From assembly GCA_964473255.1 (NCBI GenBank), contig CAYYOT010000012.1, positions 1 through 64,000 of the forward strand: DNA of 64,000 bases. The letters run 5' to 3'. The notes below the pieces were generated by a model. The model ran no database searches and was not told the origin of the DNA. It was given only the letters and a program-made list of their open reading frames with translations. Positions 8,609 through 17,347 of this stretch are shown in pieces (positions within the stretch are counted from its first letter, which is position 1; every line of letters begins with the position of its first letter). This DNA is from Kuafuiihalomonas sp964473255. Its GTDB lineage: Bacteria; Myxococcota; Kuafuiibacteriia; Kuafuiibacteriales; Kuafuiibacteriaceae. Position numbers and translations under genes: made by a program.

Positions 8609-10309
8609 TCAGTCCGGAGTCTCGGGCTCCGGGAACATCGCTTCGTACTCGGGAAGAAAGCCGGTCCAGCGCTTTTTTCGCTCTTCGGATGAGGGCAACT
8701 CGAACCCGCGGGGCTCGATCGCGAGGAGCGCCGCCTCGTCGACTTCGTCGATCTGCTCGGAAGCAACATGCTTGTCGGCGTAGTCGCGATAGACCCCGCG
8801 ACGCACGAAGATGTCGAACAGGTCGGGGTCGAGATGATTGTCGCGCTTCATCTCGCCCATGATGCGCATCGCTTGGCTCAGCGGCATGCCGGGCTTGTAG
8901 GGGCGGTCCGGGGCCGTCAGCGCCTCGAAGACATCGGCGATGGCCATGACCCGCGCGGGGACCGACATGTCTTGGGCGAAGATCCCCTTCGGATAGCCCT
9001 GGCCGTTCATCTTTTCGTGGTGGCCACCTGCATACTCGGGCACGTTCCTCAGGTTTCGGGGGAAAGGCAGCTTTTGAAGCATGCGGATGGTCTGAACCAT
9101 ATGCCCGTTGATCTCGATTCGCTCCTCACGGGTGAGCGTTCCTTTCGGGACTTGGAGGTTATAGCGTTCGTTCTCGGTCAAGAGGGGCTGCCGCGACCCC
9201 GTCGCGTCCTCCCACGACCGATGACCAACAGCTTCGACTCGGGCTTGGGATGCGGCGTCCATGAACTCCGAGCCACGATTCTTCGCTTCGAGGAAGTCGA
9301 GGTCGCTTCGGAGCGCCTGCAGGCGCTGCTCGACGTCGGCGTCGACGGATTCGGACGATTCGCCGGCCAGTCGCCGCTCGGCCCCTTCGCGGAGGATGGC
9401 CTGTCGAATCGCAGCAACCCGGGCCCGAACGAGGTCGATGCGATCGTAGATCGTCTCGAGCTTGGTCGCCTTGTCCATGACGTGGACCGGAGTCGTGACC
9501 TTCCCGCAGTCGTGGAGCCATGCCGCGATGTGGAGCTCCTCCCACTCTTCATCATCCATGTCGAAATCGGCGAGCGGGCCCTGGTCCTCGCGAATGACCG
9601 CTGCGGCCAGCATCTCGGTGAGCTCCGGAACCCGGCGACAGTGCCCACCCGTGTATTTGGACTTCGCGTCGATGGCTCCAGCGATCAGCCGGATGAACGC
9701 TTTCAGAAGACTCTTCTGCTGTTGGAGCAAGATGAGATTGTCCAAAGCGACGGCGGCCTGCCCGGCGAGAGCCTCGACCACTTCCTGATTCTCCTTATCG
9801 AAGGGAACGACTTCGCCCGCATCGTCTTGAGCGTTGATGAGCTGGAGGACCCCGATGAGTCGGTCCTCGGCGTTGACCATGGGGATGGTCAAAAACGACT
9901 GGGAGCGATAGCCGCTCTTCGCGTCGAATGCCTTGGTCCCGGCGAAGTCGAAGCCTTCGGCCTCATAGGCGTCGGCGACGTTGATCGACGCCTTCATCAG
10001 TCCGCAGTGACTGGCCACGTTCGCGTGATTGGGGGCGCCACCGACGTGCATCGGCACCGCATCCAGGGGTACGGCTTGGCCGGTCGACCCGCCGAAGGCC
10101 AGGCCGAGGGAGTCGGTTCGCAGCAGCTCGAAGCGCAGGCAGTCTTCCTTGTCGTCGTAGAGGTAGAGCGTGCCCCCGTCCGCCCGACAAAAGTCCTTGG
10201 CCGCCAGCAAAATCCTCTCGACGAGTCGATGCCGGTCCTTCTCCGCCGACAGCTCGACGCCGACGCGGAACAGGTGCTCGAAGCGGCTCGCTGCGGACAT
10301 GCTCGACAT
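8609..10309 (-). CDS. GAF domain/HD-GYP cyclic-di-GMP phosphodiesterase-type regulator
   Basis: A 566-residue cytosolic signalling protein. Residues about 10-200 form a GAF sensory domain (GTLYLYDD, SFLTIPMVNAEDRLIGVLQL). Residues about 205-520 form an HD-GYP domain with the HD pair His266-Asp267 in AAWLHDCGKVTTP and the HHEKMNGQGYP motif at 430-440. HD-GYP proteins hydrolyse cyclic di-GMP or related dinucleotides. About 115 residues, partly coiled-coil, separate the HD and GYP halves, an insertion seen in a subset of the family. There is no receiver domain. It is convergent with pepQ, two bases apart. Confidence 0.9.
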   Translation of the reverse strand: MSSMSAASRFEHLFRVGVELSAEKDRHRLVERILLAAKDFCRADGGTLYLYDDKEDCLRFELLRTDSLGLAFGGSTGQAVPLDAVPMHVGGAPNHANVASHCGLMKASINVADAYEAEGFDFAGTKAFDAKSGYRSQSFLTIPMVNAEDRLIGVLQLINAQDDAGEVVPFDKENQEVVEALAGQAAVALDNLILLQQQKSLLKAFIRLIAGAIDAKSKYTGGHCRRVPELTEMLAAAVIREDQGPLADFDMDDEEWEELHIAAWLHDCGKVTTPVHVMDKATKLETIYDRIDLVRARVAAIRQAILREGAERRLAGESSESVDADVEQRLQALRSDLDFLEAKNRGSEFMDAASQARVEAVGHRSWEDATGSRQPLLTENERYNLQVPKGTLTREERIEINGHMVQTIRMLQKLPFPRNLRNVPEYAGGHHEKMNGQGYPKGIFAQDMSVPARVMAIADVFEALTAPDRPYKPGMPLSQAMRIMGEMKRDNHLDPDLFDIFVRRGVYRDYADKHVASEQIDEVDEAALLAIEPRGFELPSSEERKKRWTGFLPEYEAMFPEPETPD

Positions 10310-10395
10310 GATAGCAGCGCCCTTTGGTCAGGCCGAGATCGCTCGACGGCGATGCCAGGGTCGTGACAGGGTCCGCCGCCGTGGAGGGCGACCCG

Positions 10396-10998
10396 ATGCG
10401 CGCGTGGCTGACCTGGGGAGTCGGGGGAGCCGCCCTGATGGCGCTCGCGTCGCTCTTGGGGGCGCCTTACGATGTTTCCGGCGCCGACCTGTGGGAGCAC
10501 GGGGTCGCGGCGGCCCAGCACGTCGACGTCGTTCGCTCGATGGCCTCGGGAGTTCTGGCTCCGCTCGGAGCCTGGGCCTGCTGCTTGGGTATTCTCGGGA
10601 TCTTCGAAGGCCTCCGGCCGGCGGGCTGGGGCGTCGCGGCCGTCGCGTCTGCAGGCTTTTCCCAGTGGTTCGTCGCACTCGGAGCGCACCAGGCGGTGAG
10701 GCCGCTGTACGCTCACCTGTATCGTTTCGGCGTACCGGACCCCCGGCTCCTCGACCAAGCGACGACGTATCTGAACCTGCTCCGCAGCGTGGCCGCGATC
10801 GGCCTCTTCGCGGGTTCGATGTTCTTCTTCTTCGCCGTGCTCTTCCGTCCAACCCGCTTTCCCCGTGGCGCCGCCTGGACCGTCCCCATTCTTTGGGTGC
10901 TCACCATCCGCGTGATTCCGGCTCTCCCTGCCGGACCCGCCGCCGCGTGGTTTGCCTGGCTCGACCTGTTGGCGGTCGCCTTCTTCGGGTCGCTCTTG
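10396..10998 (+). CDS. Hypothetical integral membrane protein (DUF6796-like; C-terminus continues to 11025)
   Basis: The coding frame ends with the stop at 11023-11025; the membrane-embedded part ends near 10998. The 209-residue protein has about six hydrophobic segments, among them AALMALASLLGAPY, VLAPLGAWACCLGILGIFEG, WGVAAVASAGFSQWFVAL, GLFAGSMFFFFAVLF, WTVPILWVLTIRVI and WLDLLAVAFFGSLLVLG. The ATG at 10396 has a strong GGAGGG eight bases upstream and was chosen over a start at 10324. Its function is unknown; it resembles uncharacterised six-helix membrane proteins of the DUF6796 type, an assignment I hold loosely. It is divergent from the HD-GYP gene. Confidence 0.7.
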
Positions 10999-11029
10999 GT
11001 CCTCGGCCGAGCGCAGGACGCGTGACGCT

Positions 11030-11671
11030 TCACAGAAGGTCGAAGACGCCGCCCGCGACCTTGGGCCGGTCGAGCGACAGGATCTCGTTCACCTGATGAC
11101 GGTCGAAGCGCTCGGCCAAGGCCTGCGCGCCCTGCTCGACCTTGAGCTTCATCTCTTCGAGGTACACCGGAACCACCGCCAGCATCCGCGCTTCATCGCC
11201 ATCGATCGTCAGCGTCTCGAAGCCCTCGGGCAGCGCGACCGGCGGGAGCAGCACCACGCCGCAGAAGTCGACTCCGCTGATGTACGGCTTCGGGGGATCG
11301 CCGTTGGGAATCGAATGCCCAACGCCGAACCACGCGTCCTGCGCCCGCGGCATTCGCGCCAGCACGCCGAGCAGCTTGAAGGGCCACGTATTCCGGTCAT
11401 CGGCGAGATCTTCGGGTTGAAGAGCCCACTTCTCCTCGAGACCGATCACCAGCTCCACCCGTCTCGCTTCTTCGGGCGGTGCGGCCATGGGTCGACGGCT
11501 CATGCCCGAAGTCACGAGGACGTGAAAGGGTTTGGTGGGTGTCGCTTCGACGTGGAGGATCTTTAGCGAGTCCTCACCAGCTCCACCCGCGGTCACGATG
11601 CCAGCGACCGGACCCAGATACTCCTCGACGTGCCGACGGACCGGTGGAGTCGAGTCGTCAGCCCCGACCAT
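11030..11671 (-). CDS. Suppressor of fused (SUFU) domain protein
   Basis: The 213-residue protein is a single SUFU domain. It contains the family pattern HVLVTSGMSRRPM, RVELVIGLEEKWAL, WPFKLLGVLARMPR, GVGHSIPNGDPPKPY, FCGVVLLPP, FETLTIDGDEARMLAVVPVYLEEMKLK and FDRHQVNEILSLDRP. In eukaryotes SUFU acts in Hedgehog signalling. Bacterial members are of unknown function, and some have been proposed as immunity proteins of polymorphic toxins. The ATG at 11671 overlaps the end of the upstream zinc-ribbon gene by 14 bases, so the pair is probably co-translated. No toxin gene is seen nearby. Confidence 0.85.
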   Translation of the reverse strand: MVGADDSTPPVRRHVEEYLGPVAGIVTAGGAGEDSLKILHVEATPTKPFHVLVTSGMSRRPMAAPPEEARRVELVIGLEEKWALQPEDLADDRNTWPFKLLGVLARMPRAQDAWFGVGHSIPNGDPPKPYISGVDFCGVVLLPPVALPEGFETLTIDGDEARMLAVVPVYLEEMKLKVEQGAQALAERFDRHQVNEILSLDRPKVAGGVFDLL

Positions 11672-12110
11672 AGACGAGCGTCTTGCCCCCGTCGGGAAAG
11701 GCCACGTTCGCCTTTCCACCTTCCTTGAGTTCGACGACGATACCGAGACCGAACTTCGGGTGCTCGACGACCTGTCGGAGCTCGAGATCCATGCGCATGT
11801 TGTACTGGGTGGACTGACTGAGGTCGATCTCGCGCGAGAGCTTCTCATAGTCCTCGGGCGTCATCACGCGGCCCACTTCCGCCTGTGCCTTCTTGCGTTC
11901 GGCCCGCCGCTTCGCGGCCGTGGCCTCGCTCGGTGAGTCGGGCGGCCGGTAGGAGTGCTCCTTCTCGCAGGTGTTGCACTTCACGCGGGCAACGCGGTCA
12001 CCGACCATGGCGACGACGGTGTGGGCGAGCACCAGGTTCTTGCCACAGGCAGGGAGGCACTTCGCATCGATCTCGGCGCCAACTTTGTAACTCGTAACGG
12101 GAGTGGCCAT
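11658..12110 (-). CDS. Hypothetical zinc-ribbon protein with C-terminal Tudor/KOW-like segment
   Basis: A 150-residue cytosolic protein. The N-terminal half has cysteines in CLPACGK and CNTCEKEHSY, which could bind zinc (residues about 18-50). A basic linker (AAKRRAERKKAQAE) follows. The C-terminal 35 residues (QVVEHPKFGLGIVVELKEGGKANVAFPDGGKTLVY) match the small beta-barrel found at the end of UvrD/PcrA helicases and CarD-like proteins, where the motif H-x-x-F-G-x-G-x-V is typical. That barrel usually contacts RNA polymerase, so a transcription-linked role is possible but unproven. Its stop overlaps the SUFU start. Confidence 0.75.
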   Translation of the reverse strand: MATPVTSYKVGAEIDAKCLPACGKNLVLAHTVVAMVGDRVARVKCNTCEKEHSYRPPDSPSEATAAKRRAERKKAQAEVGRVMTPEDYEKLSREIDLSQSTQYNMRMDLELRQVVEHPKFGLGIVVELKEGGKANVAFPDGGKTLVYGRG

Positions 12111-12158
12111 GTTCAGCCGTCATAGCGAGCGACGAGGCCGTTGGCAAAACGAAACCTG

Positions 12159-13724
12159 TCAGTCCCGAGAATCGCGCTGGGCTACCCAAAAACGGGGCTG
12201 CACAGCGTCGGCGCCATCCGGCCGAGGGAAGTCGAACACCGACTGGCTTCGATCGGACTCGGGGGAAGACACCCTGATAGCACCGTCGGAGCCGATCGAA
12301 ACGTCGACGGTGATCTTCGCTTCGCCCACCGGCGCCGGCGCCAAACCCGGAAAGACGACGGTCCCAATGTAGTCGCCGTCCTGCAGATCGGCCCCATCGA
12401 CCGCGAACAGGTCGATCTCAATGGAACGCTGCTGTGGACGAGTCGAGGGAATGACCACCCTCCGTGTGATCGGAAGCTGGCAGCCCGCCTCGACGATCGG
12501 CATGAAACGACCGTCGGCGAGCGCCATCCCGACCGGTCGCTCCATCGTTGGCACGTTCGTCGAGCTCGGCTTGACCAGACTGTCGGCCAGCAGCGCCGCT
12601 CCGAGCGCGATGACGTGTCGTGGCGGAATCTCACACCGCGGGGGATGGACGAACATCGTCGCCAACTCGCGCTGGAGCACCGCGAGCTCACAACCGCCGC
12701 CCGCCAGGAACACGTCGTCGACGTCATCGGGGCGAAGCCCCTGCTCGGCGAGCGTTCGCCGAATTGCCCGGAGCGCTCGATCGACCGTATCGGCGGCAAG
12801 GGCTTCGAGCGTCGACCGGTCGAGCCGGAGCTTCGCCACTCGCGGTGAGGCCATGGTCGCCGACGACAGCGGTATGTGAACGTCGACCGCCGGCGTGCCC
12901 GCCAAGGCGAGTTTGGCCTTCTCGGCCGCCGCGCGGATCCGTCGCTCGACCTTGGCTTCGGTCAGCACGTCGGCGCCGAACTCTTCCTGGACTCGTCCAC
13001 GCAGCCATCGGGTGACCCGAGCATCGACATCGAGCCCACCCAGGTATGGGTCTCCGCCCGTGGCGACGACGTCGAACACGTTGCCGGATACCTCGAGGAT
13101 GGACACATCCATGCGAACGCCGCCCATGTCGACGACCACGACCCGAGTATCGCCTTCGGACTGATTGATGCCGTAGGCCAAAGCGACCGCGGTCGGCTCG
13201 TGCACGAGTTCCACGCGAGCAAGACCGCCCTTCGCTCCGGCCTCGCGGATCGCTGCCTTTTGGTTCTCATCGAAGTACGCGGGGACGGCGACCACGGCTC
13301 CCGCGGGTTTCATGCCCAGAAAGCGATGCGCTCGCGAGAAGACCTGCTCGAAAATCAAGCCAGCCGCGTCGACGACGCGAAACGGTCGCCCATCGACATC
13401 GATGCCCGCGAATCCGGCGGGGTCGGCGACGATGGGAAAGGAAACGCGTTCGCCGAGCTCGTGAACGACCTGCGAATCCGCCGACCGACCGAGCAAGCGC
13501 TTCAGACCCGTGACGATTCGCGCGGGTGGGACATCCTTCTTGCGCGGCCAGCCCACGACCGGCGTTCCGTCGAAAAGATAGTGCACGGCGACGGACAGGG
13601 ATGCATCGCCGCGAGGACCGGTGATCATCCGCGGAGGCTGACCGTCCAGCACGACGGCCGCGCAGACCGACGTCATGCCGAAGTCGACTCCGAGGAGGGG
13701 ACCCACGTCACTCCCGCGCGACAC
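12159..13724 (-). CDS. Divergent Hsp70 (DnaK-like) chaperone
   Basis: A 521-residue Hsp70-family protein. The actin-like ATPase features are present: GVDFGMTSVCAAV at the N-terminus, VAVPAYFDENQKAAIREAG, ELVHEPTAVALAYG and the adenosine motif FLAGGGCELAVLQ. The phosphate-2 loop is changed: the normal DLGGGT is DMGGVR at 199-204. A beta-sandwich-like substrate domain follows residue about 385, but the helical lid is missing or very short compared with 640-residue DnaK. It starts with GTG 13724 just after the crp gene, with a GAGG upstream. It is likely a specialised chaperone rather than the housekeeping DnaK. Confidence 0.88.
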   Translation of the reverse strand: MSRGSDVGPLLGVDFGMTSVCAAVVLDGQPPRMITGPRGDASLSVAVHYLFDGTPVVGWPRKKDVPPARIVTGLKRLLGRSADSQVVHELGERVSFPIVADPAGFAGIDVDGRPFRVVDAAGLIFEQVFSRAHRFLGMKPAGAVVAVPAYFDENQKAAIREAGAKGGLARVELVHEPTAVALAYGINQSEGDTRVVVVDMGGVRMDVSILEVSGNVFDVVATGGDPYLGGLDVDARVTRWLRGRVQEEFGADVLTEAKVERRIRAAAEKAKLALAGTPAVDVHIPLSSATMASPRVAKLRLDRSTLEALAADTVDRALRAIRRTLAEQGLRPDDVDDVFLAGGGCELAVLQRELATMFVHPPRCEIPPRHVIALGAALLADSLVKPSSTNVPTMERPVGMALADGRFMPIVEAGCQLPITRRVVIPSTRPQQRSIEIDLFAVDGADLQDGDYIGTVVFPGLAPAPVGEAKITVDVSIGSDGAIRVSSPESDRSQSVFDFPRPDGADAVQPRFWVAQRDSRD

Positions 13725-13737
13725 GGGCGCCTCGACG

Positions 13738-14445
13738 TCAGACCTGACTGTCGCGAAGCTCGTCGGCTAGATTGTCGACGCCCTGAAGGCGATGGGTCAG
13801 GAGGATCTCCCGGCCTCGCATCTCGACGAAGCCGTTTCGCTGGAGGTCGGACAATACGCGACTTACCGTCTCTCGGCTGGTCCCGATCATGGACGCGATG
13901 TCCTGCTGGGTTGGGCGCTCCTTTATGAGAACGCCTTCGGCGACCTGCTCGCCATCCTTTCGAGCCAGGTCAATCATGATGTGGACCACGCGCCGAGAAA
14001 CGTCGAGCGTGGCGAGATTGCCGATGATCTCGTCGGCCCGGCGGAGGCGCTGAGACAACACGCGGATGATGTTGAGCGCGCTCCGAGGATTGTGGGTGAG
14101 GTGCTCCTCGAACTGGCTCTGCGTAACTCCGAGGACGGTCGTGTCCTCGCTGGCGATGACGTGAGCCGAGCGAGGCTGGTCATCGAAGAGCGCCATCTCG
14201 CCGAAGAAGTCGCCTTCCTTCAGGAGATTGAGGATCACCTCTCGGCTGTTTTCCCCGTAGATGACCACTTTGACCCGACCGCTCTTGATGATGAAGAGCG
14301 AGTCTCCCGGCTGGTCTTGCTGCACGATGTGGGCATCTTTGGGGAAACGTTTCTCGGTGAGGATGGCCCCGAGGCGCTCGAGCTCGGCTTCATCGGCATC
14401 CTGAAACAACGAAACCCGTCGGAGGAGCTCCACATTACCCGCCAT
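13738..14445 (-). CDS. Crp/Fnr family transcriptional regulator
   Basis: A 235-residue regulator. An N-terminal cyclic-nucleotide-binding beta-roll (about 8-125, with GDSLFIIKSGRVKVVIYGE and LKEGDFFGEMALFDDQPRSA) is followed by the dimerisation helix and a winged helix whose recognition helix lies in PTQQDIASMIGTSRETVSRVL. The GEMALFDDQPRSA segment matches the phosphate-binding cassette, so cAMP or cGMP binding is plausible. There is no N-terminal cysteine cluster as in Fnr. The gene lies between dnaJ and hsp70 on the same strand, suggesting co-transcription of a regulator with a chaperone pair. Confidence 0.92.
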   Translation of the reverse strand: MAGNVELLRRVSLFQDADEAELERLGAILTEKRFPKDAHIVQQDQPGDSLFIIKSGRVKVVIYGENSREVILNLLKEGDFFGEMALFDDQPRSAHVIASEDTTVLGVTQSQFEEHLTHNPRSALNIIRVLSQRLRRADEIIGNLATLDVSRRVVHIMIDLARKDGEQVAEGVLIKERPTQQDIASMIGTSRETVSRVLSDLQRNGFVEMRGREILLTHRLQGVDNLADELRDSQV

Positions 14446-14481
14446 TGCAGGCTCGGTTATTCCAACGAAAGCCGAGCCGCG

Positions 14482-15519
14482 TCAACTTCCACCACGGCGG
14501 CTCAGGGCCTGCCGAAAACGGGCCACGCGAGACGTCGGTGCTCCGGATGACTCGAGCTCGCGCAGTCTTTGGAAGACTTCTCGCTGCGGCGACGTCAAGG
14601 CCGTCGGCATTTCGACGACGATTCGAATCTGGAGATCTCCGGTGGAGCCGCCCGAACGATGAAGCCCCTGTCCTTTCCACACGATCGTGTGTCCGGACTC
14701 GGTGCCAGGCTCGATCCGCAGGCGGCTCTGCCCCTCGAGCGTGGGAACGTCGGCCTCCGCTCCCAGCACGGCGTCGGCCAAAGAGATGGGCAGGTCCAAC
14801 TCGAGGTTCGCGCCGTCCCTCCGGAAAAAATCGTGCGGTCTTTGGTGGACGGTGACGTACAGGTCGCCGGAGCCGCCGCCGTCTCGACCTTCGTCTCCGT
14901 GGCCCCGAAGGCGAAGACGCGTCGCCGACGCGACCCCTCGAGGAACGTCGACCGTGACTCGGGTCTTGACCCGAGTTCGGCCTCGTCCCGCACAGACGGG
15001 ACAGGCGCTCTCGTAGCGCTGGCCGGCACCACCACAGTCCCGACAACTCGCGCGGGATAGCCAACCGCCGCGGCTCCCGCGACCATCGCAGGTCGAGCAT
15101 TGGACCGGCCGCGTTCCGGGTCGACCACCCGACCCACCGCAGACATCGCAAACTCGAGCTCGCTCCAGGTGAAGCACGTGCTCGCCGCCCCGATGGATCG
15201 CCTCGATCGATAGTTCCAGTCGGTACTTCAGGTCGGAACCGCGTTCGGGTCGGCGGCGGCCGGCGAGCGAGTCGACCCAGGCTCGCCCGGTCGCTCGCGC
15301 ACGACTGAGGTCGTACTCACGCCGAGACTCCTCGTCCTTGAGGACCTTGTAGGCATCGCTGGCCGCCTGAAATCGGTCGGCCGCAGCTTGGTCTCGCGGA
15401 TTTCGATCCGGGTGCCACTCGAGCACCAGCCGGCGGTAGGCCTGCCGGATCTGCTCGGTGTCGGCTGACGGCTCGACTCCGAGGATCGCGTACAGGTCCG
15501 GAGGCGATGAAGCCGTCAC
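14482..15519 (-). CDS. DnaJ-type co-chaperone
   Basis: A 345-residue J-domain protein. The J domain (about 8-70) has HPD at 36-38. The zinc region holds four CXXCXG-type repeats (CDVCGG, CSTCDG, CRDCGG, CPVCAG) at about 124-178, followed by the C-terminal substrate-binding domains with GHTIVWKGQGLHR. The usual Gly/Phe-rich linker is replaced by a short Arg-rich segment. Its GTG start overlaps the trmH stop as GTGA. The neighbouring atypical Hsp70 may be its partner; a second dnaKJ elsewhere in the genome would be expected. Confidence 0.9.
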   Translation of the reverse strand: MTASSPPDLYAILGVEPSADTEQIRQAYRRLVLEWHPDRNPRDQAAADRFQAASDAYKVLKDEESRREYDLSRARATGRAWVDSLAGRRRPERGSDLKYRLELSIEAIHRGGEHVLHLERARVCDVCGGSGGRPGTRPVQCSTCDGRGSRGGWLSRASCRDCGGAGQRYESACPVCAGRGRTRVKTRVTVDVPRGVASATRLRLRGHGDEGRDGGGSGDLYVTVHQRPHDFFRRDGANLELDLPISLADAVLGAEADVPTLEGQSRLRIEPGTESGHTIVWKGQGLHRSGGSTGDLQIRIVVEMPTALTSPQREVFQRLRELESSGAPTSRVARFRQALSRRGGS

Positions 15520-16253
15520 TTCGAATCATCCGTGAGCACGAAGTCGGCCCCACCGAGCGTAGGAAATGGAAGGTCTTCCTGCTCGAGCAGCTGGGGCGCG
15601 GAGCGCACCGAACGAGCGTACCATGCGACCCGAAGACGATCAGCATCGAACGGCGACAGCCCACGGAGCGCGCCTCGGCGACGTCGGGCTGCGACGACCG
15701 ATTCGAGCGTCAGAGCCGCCGCCACCGAAACGTTGTAGCTCTCGGCGAAGCCGTGCATGCGCAGATGGAAACGGCCGTCGGCCGAGGCCATTCCGCTCTC
15801 GCTCAAGCCTGCGTGCTCGTTGCCGAAGACCAAGGCCATCGGTTCATCGGGCAGCTCGGTCGACGGTGTCGAAACTCCATGAACCGCGGCGGCCCAGATC
15901 GCATAACCTCGCCCGCGCAGAGCGGCGTAGGCCGACGAGATATCGGAGTGCCGAACCGTTTCCATCCACTTCTCACTGCCCAAGGCCACTTTCTTGGAGA
16001 CCCGCAAGGGAGTGGAAGCCGATACGTGATGGACCTCCACGAGGCCCATCGCATCGGCGGTCCGAAACACCGCCGCGGAATTGTGGTCCGAATAGATGTC
16101 CTCGAGGATGAGCACCACCTGCCGAGTGCGAGCGGCCAGAACCTCTTCGATCCGGCGCCGGCGTCGCTCGGAGAGGAAGGGCTCGAGCCGAGCGCGGATC
16201 CGCTTCACCTCGTCGTCCGACAGTCGTTGATACGCTCGCTCCTTCCCGCTCAC
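15516..16253 (-). CDS. trmH: tRNA/rRNA 2'-O-methyltransferase, SpoU/TrmH family
   Basis: A 245-residue SPOUT methyltransferase using S-adenosylmethionine. The three family motifs are visible: DIYSDHNSAAVFRTADAMG (motif 1), PMALVFGNEHAGLS (motif 2) and GFAESYNVSVAAAL (motif 3). An N-terminal extension and a C-terminal arm of about 50 residues, as well as the wording of motif 1, resemble TrmH, which methylates G18 of tRNA. It starts with GTG at 16253 and overlaps dnaJ by four bases. The tRNA specificity is inferred from family resemblance. Confidence 0.85.
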   Translation of the reverse strand: MSGKERAYQRLSDDEVKRIRARLEPFLSERRRRRIEEVLAARTRQVVLILEDIYSDHNSAAVFRTADAMGLVEVHHVSASTPLRVSKKVALGSEKWMETVRHSDISSAYAALRGRGYAIWAAAVHGVSTPSTELPDEPMALVFGNEHAGLSESGMASADGRFHLRMHGFAESYNVSVAAALTLESVVAARRRRGALRGLSPFDADRLRVAWYARSVRSAPQLLEQEDLPFPTLGGADFVLTDDSK

Positions 16254-16301
16254 GGGCGGTACCTACTTGGCCGTTCTTCGGGGATCGCGTACCCGGACCT
16301 C

Positions 16302-16655
16302 ATGGGCAAGCCTTCCAAGACGCTGGACCGCTTCGACAACCCAAAGCCCGACCGCGACTACGAGATTCAGTTCACCTGCCCGGAGTTCACCTGCCTCTGC
16401 CCCAAAACAGGTCAGCCGGACTTCGCGACGCTCTACATCTCGTACGTGCCCGATGCGTACTGCGTGGAGCTGAAGTCACTCAAGCTGTATCTGTGGTCGT
16501 TCCGCGACGAGGGAGCCTTTCACGAAGCCGTGACCAACCGGATTCTGGACGACTTGGTCTCGGCGATCGCCCCCCGTCAGATGGAGGTCAAAGCCGACTT
16601 CTACGTGCGGGGGGGGATCGAGACCACGGTCGTCGCTCGCCACGAGCCGAAATGA
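16302..16655 (+). CDS. queF: NADPH-dependent 7-cyano-7-deazaguanine reductase QueF
   Basis: Reduces preQ0 to preQ1 in queuosine synthesis, a wobble modification of GUN-anticodon tRNAs. The 117-residue protein is the short, homodimeric type. It carries FTCPEFTCLCPKTGQPDFA with the catalytic cysteine at 33 and the proton-donating aspartate at 40, and the NADPH/substrate motif ELKSLKLYLWSFRDEGAFHE. The ATG at 16302 gives the usual short N-terminus. It is divergent from trmH; no other queuosine genes are in the window. Confidence 0.95.
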   Translation: MGKPSKTLDRFDNPKPDRDYEIQFTCPEFTCLCPKTGQPDFATLYISYVPDAYCVELKSLKLYLWSFRDEGAFHEAVTNRILDDLVSAIAPRQMEVKADFYVRGGIETTVVARHEPK

Positions 16656-16664
16656 GCCCAACCG

Positions 16665-17345
16665 ATGGGGGTCGCGTTCTTCGACTTCGACAAGACGCTC
16701 ATCAGGCGCAACTCGGCGACCGTCTGGCTGCGTCGTGAGTTCGAGCAGGGCAACGTGAGACTGGTCGATGCCGGGCGCGCCGCGGGGTGGCTGTTGCGCT
16801 ATCGGCTCGGCTACGTCGGTCTGGAGACCGGCCTTCGCATCGCGATCGGATCCCTCGAGGGCCAGGTGGAGACCGACCTACGGGAGAGGGTCGGCCACTT
16901 CTACCGTCGACACATCCGCGAACTCTACCGCCAGCGAGCCCTCCTGCGGGTGGAGCACCACCGCGAGCGCGGCGACCGGATCGTGCTGCTCACGTCGGCC
17001 TCCCTGTACCTGTCCGAGTTCGTTCACGCCGAGCTACAGTTCGACGACCTTCTGTGTACGCGCTTCGAGGTCGACCCCGACGGACGCTTCACCGGAAAAC
17101 CCATCGAACCCCTATGCTACGGGTCGGGAAAGAGGATTCTCGCCGCGCGATGGCTGGAAGAGAATGGATGCACCTGGCAGCAGTCGACGTTCTACACCGA
17201 CTCCATGGCCGATATCTCCGTCTTGGAGGCGGTGGCGCAGCCGGTGGTCGTCAACCCCGATCCCCGCCTTGCTCGCGTGGCCCGACGCAATGGCTGGCCC
17301 ATCGAGGACTGGAATGGGTCCGAGTCCCCCCGTGTTGGGCTCTAG
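16665..17345 (+). CDS. HAD superfamily hydrolase, subfamily IB (phosphoserine-phosphatase-like)
   Basis: A 226-residue cytosolic phosphatase-like protein. Motif I is FFDFDKTLIRRNS, with the nucleophilic and acid-base aspartates. Motif II is the LLTSAS serine/threonine, the lysine-bearing region is GSGKRILAARW, and motif IV is FYTDSMADISVLEA. An alpha-helical cap sits between motifs I and II (about 20-95). This pattern is the HAD-IB branch that includes SerB-like and phosphatidylglycerophosphatase-like enzymes; the substrate is not known. It starts nine bases after queF and its stop lies two bases before the next gene. Confidence 0.85.
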   Translation: MGVAFFDFDKTLIRRNSATVWLRREFEQGNVRLVDAGRAAGWLLRYRLGYVGLETGLRIAIGSLEGQVETDLRERVGHFYRRHIRELYRQRALLRVEHHRERGDRIVLLTSASLYLSEFVHAELQFDDLLCTRFEVDPDGRFTGKPIEPLCYGSGKRILAARWLEENGCTWQQSTFYTDSMADISVLEAVAQPVVVNPDPRLARVARRNGWPIEDWNGSESPRVGL

Positions 17346-17347
17346 GC

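Noticed and set aside
8768..10366. Long plus-strand frame opposite the HD-GYP gene
   Set aside because: Antisense shadow of a well-supported gene, rich in His, Leu, Asp and Val as expected from codon bias.
16787..17347. Upstream extension of the propeller-like lipoprotein frame
   Set aside because: It overlaps the HAD hydrolase in another frame; the GTG at 17348 gives an immediate lipoprotein signal peptide.
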